NCBI GenBank assembly: GCA_018064475.1
Contig: JAGHVD010000072.1
Location: 1 to 55,919 of the forward strand
Length of the DNA stretch: 55,919 nucleotides
Direction of reading: 5' to 3'
Source: Candidatus Scatonaster coprocaballi
GTDB lineage: Bacteria > Bacillota > Clostridia > Saccharofermentanales > Saccharofermentanaceae
A program made the position numbers and the translations under genes. Position 1 is the stretch's first letter; each line of letters begins with the position of its first letter. The notes beneath the pieces were generated by a model, which saw only the letters and a list, made by a program, of their open reading frames with translations, was not told where the DNA came from and made no database searches. Shown piece by piece: positions 24,968 through 35,793 of this stretch.

Positions 24968-25894
24968 ATGGCACGTACGATTGCGATAATAGATGCAGAC
25001 ATTTGTTTTACTTATCTACTGATCTCGCGCCTTCAGAAACACCTTCCGGGCTTTCTTGCTTTTCCCGTTTCCGGAGACGTGCTGAAAGCGCATCGCAACT
25101 TCGTCCTGGACAATGAATTTGTCCTTTATAACCAGCATGAGATCACGAAAGAAGAAGTCCTCCTGCATTGCATCAATGAACCAAAGCCGACACTCATCCC
25201 CCTTCTGTCGACACATCCCCCCTACCCTCCTAAGGATGTTTTAATGTTGGTTCACGAAGTTGAATCTCGTGCTGGTCTCGGCCGCATTCCCAAACCAAGG
25301 GATGCTTCTGTACAGACATGCCTCACCCTTTCCTTTATTCCCCCAGAGGAAAGGGAGCGGCACGTCCGCCAGCAGATCAGTCGCGCCATGAGTGACTTCA
25401 AGCATGTGGTACGGCTCGATGTGATGCCCGGCATTCGCATGCCGCTCGATCCACCTTACATGCATACTGATCAGACCGTGAGTACCAGCGGCATATCCGC
25501 GTTAATCGACAAACTTCAGCACGGAAAATTCTCGTTCCAAGAGATTCCCTCTTACCTGGAACCGGATCCCTATGGTGACTTGCGCTTCGGTCGGCCGATT
25601 CACTCCGATGATGTCTTCACCTGCCATGCCAGAACATTGAACATTCTGATCAACCGTACCGTCAGATATCTTTCCTCTCTGGGAGAAACAGCCGTGTTGG
25701 ATGTTGTCGTCGATGGTCTGAGTTTTACAAGAATGCGCACGCTTGCACGCGCACTTTCTCATATGGAGATCCTTACACCGCTTGATTTTGGTAAAGACTA
25801 TATGCTCTGTCACGAGATCGATCTACTGCAGAAAGAACACGTCGGCACAGCTCATATGAACATCCCATTCTCGCTGAAGAAACTGGTCAGTTGA
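24968..25894 (+). CDS. TadZ/CpaE-like protein lacking a P-loop
   Basis: A protein of 308 residues at the head of a Tad pilus operon. The N-terminus ARTIAIIDADICFTYLL resembles the receiver-like domain of TadZ/CpaE. The rest follows the MinD-like layout of that family in outline (a strand, helix, strand with LTLSFIPPEERERH where the nucleotide loop belongs, later a buried strand TAVLDVVVDGLS), but no Gly-Lys-Thr/Ser Walker A is present, so it probably does not bind ATP. TadZ proteins place the pilus machine at a pole. I start at ATG 24968, eight bases after AGGAGGTG. The identity rests on weak similarity and position. Confidence 0.6.
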   Translation: MARTIAIIDADICFTYLLISRLQKHLPGFLAFPVSGDVLKAHRNFVLDNEFVLYNQHEITKEEVLLHCINEPKPTLIPLLSTHPPYPPKDVLMLVHEVESRAGLGRIPKPRDASVQTCLTLSFIPPEERERHVRQQISRAMSDFKHVVRLDVMPGIRMPLDPPYMHTDQTVSTSGISALIDKLQHGKFSFQEIPSYLEPDPYGDLRFGRPIHSDDVFTCHARTLNILINRTVRYLSSLGETAVLDVVVDGLSFTRMRTLARALSHMEILTPLDFGKDYMLCHEIDLLQKEHVGTAHMNIPFSLKKLVS

Positions 25895-25937
25895 GAGTCA
25901 TAAAGATTAGGAAGGAGCGACCGACTTCGGGCTTACC

Positions 25938-27110
25938 ATGACAAAGAAAGACGACAAGAAGAAACTTCAATCAGACTCAACGATTGCTGAACTTACAACG
26001 ATGATCCTGCAAGCCATGCATACCTATGACGAGTTGGATGATCAAGCATTTCAAGAAATCATTGCCGATATCATCAACCAATCCGACAAGTATCACAAAC
26101 TCCCCTTGGAGGAGAAGCGTCAACTTGCCATTACGTTATTCAATCGTATGCGACGCCTTGATATCCTTCAGCCGCTTATGGACAACGAACAGATCACAGA
26201 AATCATGGTCAATGGTCCGAACAAAATCTTCTTCGAACAGAACGGTCAACTCTACCCGTCTGACCTGCAATTTGAGAGCGCAGAATCACTCTCTCAACTG
26301 ATTCTTCATTTCTTTTCTTCTGCGAATCGACCGTTAAACGAGGCATGTCCAATCGCCGATCTTCGCTTACCGGATGGCTCACGTGCTAATGCGGTTCTAC
26401 CGCCGATAGCGCCGGACGGACCAATCTTCACAATTCGTAAATTCACCGGCATTCGGCCTGACATACAGACATTGATTCGAAGCGGATTTATCAGTAGTGA
26501 TGCCGCGCAATATCTTTCAAGTGCGGTCCGAGAACGGAAGACGATCTTTCTCTGTGGAGGAACCGGCTCTGGTAAAACAACTTTCCTGAATGTTCTTTCT
26601 TCTTTCATTCCCAAGACCGAACGAGTCGTCACGATTGAAGACTCCGCCGAACTATCTTTACAAGGAATCACGAATCTTGTTCGCCTAGAATCTCGTCTTC
26701 CAGGACCGGACGGACACGGTGGAGTTGACATCGGTCAACTGATTCGAACCGCACTTCGTATGCGTCCAGATCGAATCGTTGTTGGTGAAGTTCGTGGATC
26801 AGAAGCAGCCGATATGCTTCATGCACTTCATACCGGCCATCCCGGTTCTCTGTGTACCGGTCATGCAAATTCTTGTCTGGAAATGCTTGAGCGCTTGGTT
26901 ACCATGGTCATGGCTGGTTCCACACTACCCTATGATGCCGTCATCCGTCAGATAACCATGGGCGTCGACATTCTGGTTCACATTACCCGAGGCAAATCCG
27001 GGCAAAGATACATCGACGAGATTTCAGAAGTATGTCCCATCCAGGATAACCGTTTCCACATCCGACAACGATACCAGTACAAGGAGGCGAATGGTCTTGA
27101 AGCATGCTAA
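25938..27110 (+). CDS. cpaF: Tad pilus/secretion ATPase CpaF (TadA)
   Basis: Cytoplasmic hexameric ATPase that drives Flp pilus assembly. A helical N-domain (about 1-100) precedes the type II/IV secretion ATPase core: Walker A GGTGSGKTTFLN (about 210-221), the Asp box VVTIEDSAEL, Walker B RPDRIVVGEVRG and the His box LHALHTGHPGSLCTGHANS. Length 390 is typical. The nearest AAGGAG is about 20 bases upstream of the ATG, too far for normal initiation, and no better start codon is seen between them. It overlaps the next gene by 20 bases. Confidence 0.95.
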   Translation: MTKKDDKKKLQSDSTIAELTTMILQAMHTYDELDDQAFQEIIADIINQSDKYHKLPLEEKRQLAITLFNRMRRLDILQPLMDNEQITEIMVNGPNKIFFEQNGQLYPSDLQFESAESLSQLILHFFSSANRPLNEACPIADLRLPDGSRANAVLPPIAPDGPIFTIRKFTGIRPDIQTLIRSGFISSDAAQYLSSAVRERKTIFLCGGTGSGKTTFLNVLSSFIPKTERVVTIEDSAELSLQGITNLVRLESRLPGPDGHGGVDIGQLIRTALRMRPDRIVVGEVRGSEAADMLHALHTGHPGSLCTGHANSCLEMLERLVTMVMAGSTLPYDAVIRQITMGVDILVHITRGKSGQRYIDEISEVCPIQDNRFHIRQRYQYKEANGLEAC

Positions 27111-28683
27111 ATCACACACCCTACCCTTGCACAGAATACAAGGAATATCTGACGAGAAACAAGAGGAGATCAGTAAACTCAGTAGACGGACATACTATCT
27201 TTTCATGAGTAAATGTCTCCACATTCTGCCGGTCTGTTCCCTGTTCGTATTTCTGCTTTCCGGCACCTTCCTGCCCCAGACGCACTTACGTCTGATCTTA
27301 GCACTACCACTTAGCATTTTTCCTTTCGTCGCTTGTGTACGAGTGCTATATGGTAAGCGTACTTCTTCACTTCGTTCACAGAACAAAGTATTGATGCAAT
27401 CACTTTGCACATCTGTATCCGATGGATATTCCATTGAACGCGCTTTTCTATGTGCTCGCGTAGACATTGAGAAAGCTTTTGGGCGACGTTGTGCTTTTGC
27501 CAAAGCATTAAAAGATGTGGAACATCAGCTCAACGCACACGAACCGTTGGACCGGTGTATGACACGTTTCTGTCACAAGCTGGACTACTATGAGACACTT
27601 CCTGTTCTCCACGCGCTCTCACTACAGAAGACAGTGGGAAATCAGATCATCTCCATTCTCCGCAGCAGCTGTCATATGCTATCCGAACTGCATGCTGTTT
27701 CAGCAGAAGTTGAAGCCAATAACTCTGGCAAAAATACAGAAGCTTTCATGTTATGCCTGATGCCATTTAGCATCACTTATCTTCTTTCTGTCACCAGTGC
27801 AGATTACCTTGCTCAGGCACAACAATCGGTAATTGGCAAACTTCTCATGATCGTAGCTTTCATCATTTCAATTCTTTCTTGTACCTTTCTATTTTCCATC
27901 ATCGGAGAGAAACCAACCAAGCATACTTTCTCATTCGAAAAATCAGAGAAAAGCATGACGAAAAAGACCAAGAAAAAGCTTCATCATCTGGGAAGTATTT
28001 TGCCTTCCATATACTCCACTGCCATTCTTGAACGATGCGGTGAAATCTCATTCTCGCCGCAGGATGCATATGAATCTTTTCTCTACAAAGGTATCATTAC
28101 GCTCATTTGCTGCACACCCTTGTTTTTCTTCATTTGCATCATGTGTCATCTGCCATGGCCAATCGCATTTCTCATGGATATCGTCATCATCGTACTATTA
28201 CATGTTGACCAACAATCTGTCGTAAATAAACGAAGACTTATTCTAATGGAAGATCTACCTTTGTTTATCTCGATGTTGTCGACACTTCTTGAGTCCGGTC
28301 TCCTTCTTCCCAAAGCGCTTCACACATGTGGATATGCATTTTCAGACCAGAGTCTTCTCAGCAAAGAATTACAACATATTCTCCACGAGATAGAGGGAGG
28401 TCAAAGTGCAGCTGATGCACTGGAATCTTTCTCCCATCGTGTCAATATACCGGAAGCCCAATCGGCATTACTTCTTGCAGCCAGATATGAACGTTCTGGA
28501 AGTAACGAAGTACTCGGCCTTCTGCGGCTTCAATCTTCATCGTGCTGGGCACTTTGTCGTAATGCTTCACGCAAGAAGCGCGAGCGAGAAGCATTCATCA
28601 TGATATTACCTATGATGCTTGATTTCGTATCTGTACTTCTGGTCACAGTCGCTCCGGCATTAGCAACATTTCAGCAAATCTAG
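27091..28683 (+). CDS. fused TadB-TadC inner-membrane platform protein
   Basis: A protein of 530 residues, twice the usual size of a TadB or TadC. The first half has membrane segments near 38-60 and 63-87, a cytoplasmic T2SSF-like helical domain (SVSDGYSIERAFLCA, about 110-215) and two more segments near 223-245 and 250-275. The second half repeats this plan: segments near 325-370, a second T2SSF-like domain (FISMLSTLLESGLLLPKAL, about 390-490) and a final segment near 508-525. TadB and TadC are normally two genes that form the platform on which CpaF acts. There is no internal frameshift; the joint lies in the Lys-rich stretch near 285-305. ATG 27091 follows AAGGAGG by three bases. Confidence 0.85.
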   Translation: MVLKHAKSHTLPLHRIQGISDEKQEEISKLSRRTYYLFMSKCLHILPVCSLFVFLLSGTFLPQTHLRLILALPLSIFPFVACVRVLYGKRTSSLRSQNKVLMQSLCTSVSDGYSIERAFLCARVDIEKAFGRRCAFAKALKDVEHQLNAHEPLDRCMTRFCHKLDYYETLPVLHALSLQKTVGNQIISILRSSCHMLSELHAVSAEVEANNSGKNTEAFMLCLMPFSITYLLSVTSADYLAQAQQSVIGKLLMIVAFIISILSCTFLFSIIGEKPTKHTFSFEKSEKSMTKKTKKKLHHLGSILPSIYSTAILERCGEISFSPQDAYESFLYKGIITLICCTPLFFFICIMCHLPWPIAFLMDIVIIVLLHVDQQSVVNKRRLILMEDLPLFISMLSTLLESGLLLPKALHTCGYAFSDQSLLSKELQHILHEIEGGQSAADALESFSHRVNIPEAQSALLLAARYERSGSNEVLGLLRLQSSSCWALCRNASRKKREREAFIMILPMMLDFVSVLLVTVAPALATFQQI

Positions 28684-28705
28684 CGAACTACTCAGGAGGT
28701 GCTTT

Positions 28706-28897
28706 ATGAAAAAGCTTTTTAAATTGAACAAACACTCACTCATCACATCATCCCGTGGTATGGGGACAATCGAGGTCGTCATCATTATTGCGATCCTCGT
28801 TTCTCTGGCCCTCATCTTCAGAGGTGCACTGACAACTTACGCCAATTCCGTCATGACATTTGTATTCGACGAAGGCAAAATTATCGGTTCATTCTGA
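28706..28897 (+). CDS. flp: Flp-type (type IVb) pilin
   Basis: A protein of 63 residues. A basic leader ends in SSRG, the cleavage Gly is residue 18, and the mature form begins MGTIEVVIIIAILVSLAL, with the Glu at +5 required for type IV pilins. One hydrophobic helix and a short tail follow. This is the Flp1-type pilin common in Firmicutes Tad loci. AGGAGGTG lies five bases upstream. No prepilin peptidase or TadE/TadF minor pilin is encoded in the window, so processing must use an enzyme encoded elsewhere. Confidence 0.92.
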   Translation: MKKLFKLNKHSLITSSRGMGTIEVVIIIAILVSLALIFRGALTTYANSVMTFVFDEGKIIGSF

Positions 28898-28917
28898 TTC
28901 ATTTTTGGAAGTGACTT

Positions 28918-30129
28918 ATGAGTACAGCAATTCAAAATCAAGCCCTACGTTCGCCAGAACAATATGACATCATCCGTTTGGAAAGTGAAAACGAGATCTG
29001 TCTGCACGCGCTGACCATCTTGCAGGCAGATCATCTTTCCTGCTACATACCAATTCTGCCGACTGAAGATCGTGATTCCTACCTTCTTAATACAGATGAT
29101 TGTGTGCCACTTTCGGATCTATCGCTTCGTGATCGATTCTATGTACGTCGACACATCCATTCATTGATCTCTGATTTTCTTCTCGACATTATTTCTTCCA
29201 TGGATCATTTCATGGGACCACAAGGCATCTTTTTCTCTCAAGATCAACTCTACTTTAATCGCCAGAGGAAATCTCTGTCTTGCGTATATCTACCACTCCA
29301 TAGTACCCTTCGTGGCAAGCAAGTCTCTCTTTCAGGAATTGAGGAAGCTTGGCTCGATGAATTGTTCCGTATTCCCTTGGATAACAAGTGGATCTCCTCT
29401 CAACAATTAGAAAAGCTCTATCAGTACTTCCGAGATGATAAAGAAGATGATGCGCGATTCTTCGTGTCTCATACGATCTGGAAACATTCCTCAACGCTCA
29501 CAGCAAATATGAAGCGCGCGCTTAGTTTCTGGTGCATTCTTCTATTTCTTTATGCTTGCTTCTCTACTACTACCGAGAAATACTTTCAAGGAACGCTTAT
29601 GGCCAGACTACCTTTCTTTCTACTTCTTATTTCTACCGTGACGATCGTCATTTCACTACTTCTATCTGAGAAACAACGACTGAAGGATCATAAACTTCAT
29701 GATAGAGAGAAGTCACAACGAAGAAAGACACGAAATGCGCAGATCCTTTTCCCAGGAATCACGGACATCCGTAATGACGTTTCAAAATACGAATTTTCAG
29801 ATGAACCCGTTCAGTTCACCGATGTATCCTCTCCTCCTGTACACGAACGTACGCAGTCGTTCACAATATGGACCAAGGGATTTACCGTGGGATTAGATTC
29901 GGATTGTTGCGACCTTGCAATTGATCACTCATCTATCTCACTTAAGCACGCATACTTTGGAACGGATGAGTATGGGTTCTTCATGGAGGATCTGAATTCT
30001 CGTCAAGGTAGTTTCGTAAACCGGAAAAGAATTGAACCTTATGAGAAGTGCTACGTATCAGAAGGGGACATTGTAGGTATCGGTCAGAAAGAATTCATCG
30101 TTCACTTCGTCCATGACACGAAATCCTAA
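28918..30129 (+). CDS. DUF6382-type membrane protein with C-terminal FHA domain
   Basis: A protein of 403 residues. The first 190 residues form a soluble domain of the type annotated DUF6382 in Firmicutes Tad loci. Two membrane segments lie near 202-220 and 228-248. The C-terminal FHA domain (about 310-400) shows FTVGLDSDCCDLAIDH, SSISLKHAYF and LNSRQGSFVNRKRI, close to the usual GR..D....D...SR.HA and NGTF.NG patterns; the Arg normally touching phosphothreonine is replaced in VGLDSD, so phosphopeptide binding may be weak. It is the last gene of the Tad operon. Confidence 0.82.
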   Translation: MSTAIQNQALRSPEQYDIIRLESENEICLHALTILQADHLSCYIPILPTEDRDSYLLNTDDCVPLSDLSLRDRFYVRRHIHSLISDFLLDIISSMDHFMGPQGIFFSQDQLYFNRQRKSLSCVYLPLHSTLRGKQVSLSGIEEAWLDELFRIPLDNKWISSQQLEKLYQYFRDDKEDDARFFVSHTIWKHSSTLTANMKRALSFWCILLFLYACFSTTTEKYFQGTLMARLPFFLLLISTVTIVISLLLSEKQRLKDHKLHDREKSQRRKTRNAQILFPGITDIRNDVSKYEFSDEPVQFTDVSSPPVHERTQSFTIWTKGFTVGLDSDCCDLAIDHSSISLKHAYFGTDEYGFFMEDLNSRQGSFVNRKRIEPYEKCYVSEGDIVGIGQKEFIVHFVHDTKS

Positions 30130-30152
30130 TCGTTTTCAAGGAAGAAAACGAT
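30129..30152. terminator. hairpin between the convergent Tad and ATP synthase operons
   Basis: Arms ATCGTTTTC and GAAAACGAT enclose six bases. The first arm begins at the last base of the FHA gene stop codon and the second ends 12 bases before the atpC stop. Neither side has a proper T-run, so it is at best a weak bidirectional terminator. Confidence 0.35.
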
Positions 30153-30163
30153 GGAAATTACAT

Positions 30164-30613
30164 TCATTTGCGGTCACTCTTACAATTATTACGTTCAGCC
30201 GCAATCTGAATACGTGCCTTCGCACGAAGAATAGCATGTTTGGCGTAGAAGCGCTGTTCTTCAGTGGATGTAACACTGTTATATCGTTTCGTCGCACGTT
30301 CAAGTGCCTGTTCTGCACGTTCAGTATCAATAGATTCCGGCCATTCTGCTGCATTACAAACAATGAGAACTGTGTGTCTGGCTACTTCAGCATATCCTTC
30401 TGAAATTACGAAAGACTTTTTCTCCTCACCAATATCGAAACGTGTAATTCCCGGCATCAATGCAACAACATATGGCGAATGTCCGGGAAGGATGCCGAAC
30501 TGACCATCAGATGCCGGAATGACGACACGATCGACCTCACCCTCGTAGAATACCTCGTAAGGGCTGACAACCTTCAGGATCATCTTATTCTGCTGTACCT
30601 CTGAATTAGCCAT
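30164..30613 (-). CDS. atpC: ATP synthase epsilon subunit
   Basis: F1 central-stalk subunit that couples and regulates rotation. The beta-sandwich domain shows VVSPYEVFYEGEVDRVVIPASDGQFGILPGH (read in parts), followed by the C-terminal helical hairpin with EQRFYAKHAILRAKARIQIA. Length 149 is slightly above usual because of N- and C-terminal extensions. Last gene of the atp operon, nine bases after atpD, convergent with the Tad operon. Confidence 0.95.
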   Translation of the reverse strand: MANSEVQQNKMILKVVSPYEVFYEGEVDRVVIPASDGQFGILPGHSPYVVALMPGITRFDIGEEKKSFVISEGYAEVARHTVLIVCNAAEWPESIDTERAEQALERATKRYNSVTSTEEQRFYAKHAILRAKARIQIAAERNNCKSDRK

Positions 30614-30622
30614 CTCGATTGC

Positions 30623-32955
<2,333 letters not shown>

Positions 32956-32963
32956 GATCCCAC

Positions 32964-34874
32964 TTAATCCTCGCGGTTCTGGTATTCTTTACGTTCAGCA
33001 ACGAACATCGAGTGATATTCGGCTTCGATCTCATCAATTTCCTTCTTGGTCTCATCGTCCAAGACACGGGTATCGATAATCTTCTTCAAGACATCCGGAT
33101 GGAGGACCGACATACGTTGCAAGAACTCTGTCACATACTCTTTTGCATCTTCCTTATCCAAGAATGTCAACTTCTCATTGGTAGCCAAGTAGAGCATGAC
33201 AACCTGCTCATCCAGCTGCATCGGTGCATACTGGCCTTGCTTGAGAATCTCATTCAGGATCACGCCACGCTTGATCTGCTTCTGTGTATTCGCATCCAGA
33301 TCTGATCCGAATTGGGCAAAAGCAGCCATCTCACGTGCCTGAGCCAGACTAATACGAAGTGGACCTGCCACTTTCTTCATCGCCTTGGTCTGCGCCGCGC
33401 CACCTACACGGGAAACAGAGAGACCTACATTAATTGCAGGACGCTGACCCGAGAAGAAGAGTTCTGATTCAAGATAGATCTGACCATCTGTAATCGAAAT
33501 TACATTGGTCGGAATGTATGCTGAAATATCTCCACTCAATGTCTCAATAATCGGAAGTGCGGTAATCGATCCGCCACCCATTTCATCGCTGAGTTTCGCG
33601 GCACGTTCCAGAAGACGAGAGTGCAGATAGAATACGTCACCTGGATAAGCTTCACGTCCCGGTGGACGTCTCAGCAACAATGAAATTGCACGATATGCCT
33701 GCGCATGTTTGGACAAGTCATCGTAGACAATGAGAACATCCTCGTGATCACCATACATAAATTCTTCTGCAATCGCACAACCCGCGTACGGCGCAATATA
33801 CTGCAAAGAAGCCGGTTGCGAAGCACTGGCCGCAACAATTACGGTGTACTCCATAGCATTGTGTTGCTCCAAGATCTGCGCCACTTGCACAATATTCGAC
33901 ATCTTCTGACCGATTGCAACATAGACACACAACACGTTCTTGCCACGCTGATTCAGAATGGTATCAATTGCAATCGCCGTCTTACCTGTCTGACGATCGC
34001 CGATAATCAATTCACGCTGTCCGCGTCCGATTGGTGTCATGGCATCGATTGCGGTAATACCCGTCTGAAGCGGTTCACAGATTGGAGAACGCTCAACGAT
34101 ACTTGGTGCCGGATATTCGATTGGACGACGATTCGTCGAACGAATAATACCCTTTCCGTCGATTGGGTTACCAAGCGGATCTACGACACGGCCAATCATT
34201 CCACGGCCGACCGGGATAGAAACTGTACGACCGGTACGATGACACATCGCACCTTGCACGACGTCTCGGCACTCATTCAGAAGCACAACGCCAACACTGT
34301 CTGTCTCCAGGTTCATGGCGATACCATACGAATTCTCCGAGAACATGATCAATTCGCTGGCCACACAATTCTCTAGGCCGCTTACCTTCGCAACACCATC
34401 ACTGACCGAGATAACCTGACCGACCTGTTCGACCTCACTCGCCTTCGCAAATCCGGTCAGAAGCTGTTCACGTGCCTCTGTCTGCTCCGGTTCATCTTCT
34501 TCCCAAAGTGTATCATCTTCGAAAAGTGCCGCCGGACGTTCATCGAATTCCTTCAGCGCTTCAGTCAATGAGCGATGAATCTCTTCCGCCTCATCCGCAC
34601 CTTCCTTAAAGGAAGAATCATTTCCACGATCTGTCTTTAAGTGTTTGCCAATTCGAGCAAGTTGTCCGACATAACTATAGTCATACTTCGTACCCTGCGC
34701 AAAAATCACATATCCGCCAAGCAGGGACTTATCCGTCTCAGTCTCGATGGTATATCCCTGCTGGATGTGAAGATGCTCAGCAAAACGACGTGCAATCAAT
34801 GCCACTTTCTCAGGTGGCATATCGTCCGAAGCAGTCACGATTCGAATGACTTCAAAACCACTGTTATTATTCAC
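32964..34874 (-). CDS. atpA: ATP synthase delta(C-terminal)-alpha fusion subunit
   Basis: A protein of 636 residues; the family norm is about 500. Residues 136-636 are a complete alpha subunit ([19 protein letters not shown], Walker [30 protein letters not shown], the arginine-finger region with [13 protein letters not shown]). Residues about 8-80 resemble the C-terminal half of the delta subunit ([15 protein letters not shown], then [20 protein letters not shown] and GQLARIG). An acidic linker of about 55 residues joins them. No ATG lies between residue 19 and the alpha core, so separate initiation of alpha is unlikely. The gene overlaps atpF by 8 bases, leaving no room for a free atpH. The delta N-terminal domain is missing. 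Confidence 0.9.
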   Translation of the reverse strand: MNNNSGFEVIRIVTASDDMPPEKVALIARRFAEHLHIQQGYTIETETDKSLLGGYVIFAQGTKYDYSYVGQLARIGKHLKTDRGNDSSFKEGADEAEEIHRSLTEALKEFDERPAALFEDDTLWEEDEPEQTEAREQLLTGFAKASEVEQVGQVISVSDGVAKVSGLENCVASELIMFSENSYGIAMNLETDSVGVVLLNECRDVVQGAMCHRTGRTVSIPVGRGMIGRVVDPLGNPIDGKGIIRSTNRRPIEYPAPSIVERSPICEPLQTGITAIDAMTPIGRGQRELIIGDRQTGKTAIAIDTILNQRGKNVLCVYVAIGQKMSNIVQVAQILEQHNAMEYTVIVAASASQPASLQYIAPYAGCAIAEEFMYGDHEDVLIVYDDLSKHAQAYRAISLLLRRPPGREAYPGDVFYLHSRLLERAAKLSDEMGGGSITALPIIETLSGDISAYIPTNVISITDGQIYLESELFFSGQRPAINVGLSVSRVGGAAQTKAMKKVAGPLRISLAQAREMAAFAQFGSDLDANTQKQIKRGVILNEILKQGQYAPMQLDEQVVMLYLATNEKLTFLDKEDAKEYVTEFLQRMSVLHPDVLKKIIDTRVLDDETKKEIDEIEAEYHSMFVAERKEYQNRED

Positions 34875-35484
34875 CGGTCTTCACCTCTGTAGAAGCAATC
34901 TCTGCCTCAACCTTCTGGCGTAACATCGCCGCATCTGTGTTGTTATCGCTAGTACTCAGAACACGTCCGGCAATGGAAACCGCCAAGTCAGCAACTTCGT
35001 CCTTCATTTCTTCCAGCATTGCTTTCTTTGTATGCTTGGCATCTTCCTCCGCACGATCACGGATATCCTGCGCTTCTTTACGAGCTGTTTCGATAATCGT
35101 CTCGGACTGCTTCTCTGCCTGTGTACGCGCTTCAGCAATAATCTGCATCGCTTCTTCATGAGAAGCATCCAGACGACTGGTTGCCTCGACCAGTTTCTCC
35201 GAAGCCTGCTTCTCTTTCTCTTCTGCAGAGGACAGTTCACTTCCGATAGCTTCCTGACGCTTCTTCATGACATTCATAAGAGGCTTAAACAGGAATTTCT
35301 TCAAAATGATGTACGCAATCAGCAGGTTCACGATGGTGACCAGGCCTGTTACAAGGTAGTGCGCGAACTGTTCCGGTGAAAGAAGTGAACTCTCTGTCTC
35401 GACTTCTTCCGCCAGGCGAACCAGCGGTATCGTTGAAATGCGACCACTCTGACCGAACGTCAGTAGCAATAATGCACGATTCAT
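34867..35484 (-). CDS. atpF: ATP synthase b subunit
   Basis: Peripheral-stalk subunit of 205 residues. An N-terminal stretch (about 1-40) with a weakly hydrophobic start precedes the membrane helix near 47-66 ([21 protein letters not shown]), and a long charged coiled coil occupies the rest ([23 protein letters not shown]). Start ATG 35482-35484 has GAGGTGA six bases upstream. The 35-residue N-terminal extension before the membrane helix is longer than in most b subunits. It overlaps the delta-alpha fusion gene by 8 bases. No second b-type gene is present. Confidence 0.92.
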   Translation of the reverse strand: MNRALLLLTFGQSGRISTIPLVRLAEEVETESSLLSPEQFAHYLVTGLVTIVNLLIAYIILKKFLFKPLMNVMKKRQEAIGSELSSAEEKEKQASEKLVEATSRLDASHEEAMQIIAEARTQAEKQSETIIETARKEAQDIRDRAEEDAKHTKKAMLEEMKDEVADLAVSIAGRVLSTSDNNTDAAMLRQKVEAEIASTEVKTGE

Positions 35485-35502
35485 ATACAATCACCTCAAA
35501 GA

Positions 35503-35772
35503 TTAGAAAGTAAAAATCAGAAGGAGACTGACGACCAATGCGTAGATCGCGATAGACTCCATAAATACGATAGAAATCAGAAGCAGTGTCTGCAATTTGC
35601 TATACATTTCTGGCTGTCTGGAAGCACCTTCCAAAGCACGTCCTGCAGCAATACCGATACCGAGTGTAGTACCCAGAGCACCGAGACCGATTGCAAGACC
35701 TGCACCAAAACCTGCAAGACCCTTCGGGCTTGCTTCGGCTACATCCAATAATACTCTCGTTAAATTAAACAT
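35503..35772 (-). CDS. atpE: ATP synthase c subunit
   Basis: Rotor-ring hairpin of 89 residues. Helix 1 is glycine-rich (GLGALGTTLGIGIAAGRA), the polar loop is EGASRQPE, and helix 2 carries the ion-binding Glu72 followed by Ser73 (FMESIAIY). Sodium-type rings also need a Gln in helix 1 (Ile39 here) and usually Val and Thr near the Glu (Phe70 and Ile74 here), so proton coupling is more likely. It lies 18 bases upstream of atpF and 21 after atpB. Confidence 0.96.
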   Translation of the reverse strand: MFNLTRVLLDVAEASPKGLAGFGAGLAIGLGALGTTLGIGIAAGRALEGASRQPEMYSKLQTLLLISIVFMESIAIYALVVSLLLIFTF

Positions 35773-35793
35773 CTTCTCTTCCTCCTTATTCCA

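Noticed and set aside
35503-35772. Sodium-specific ATP synthase ring
   Set aside because: Glu-Ser in helix 2 is suggestive, but the helix 1 Gln and the adjoining Val and Thr are missing.
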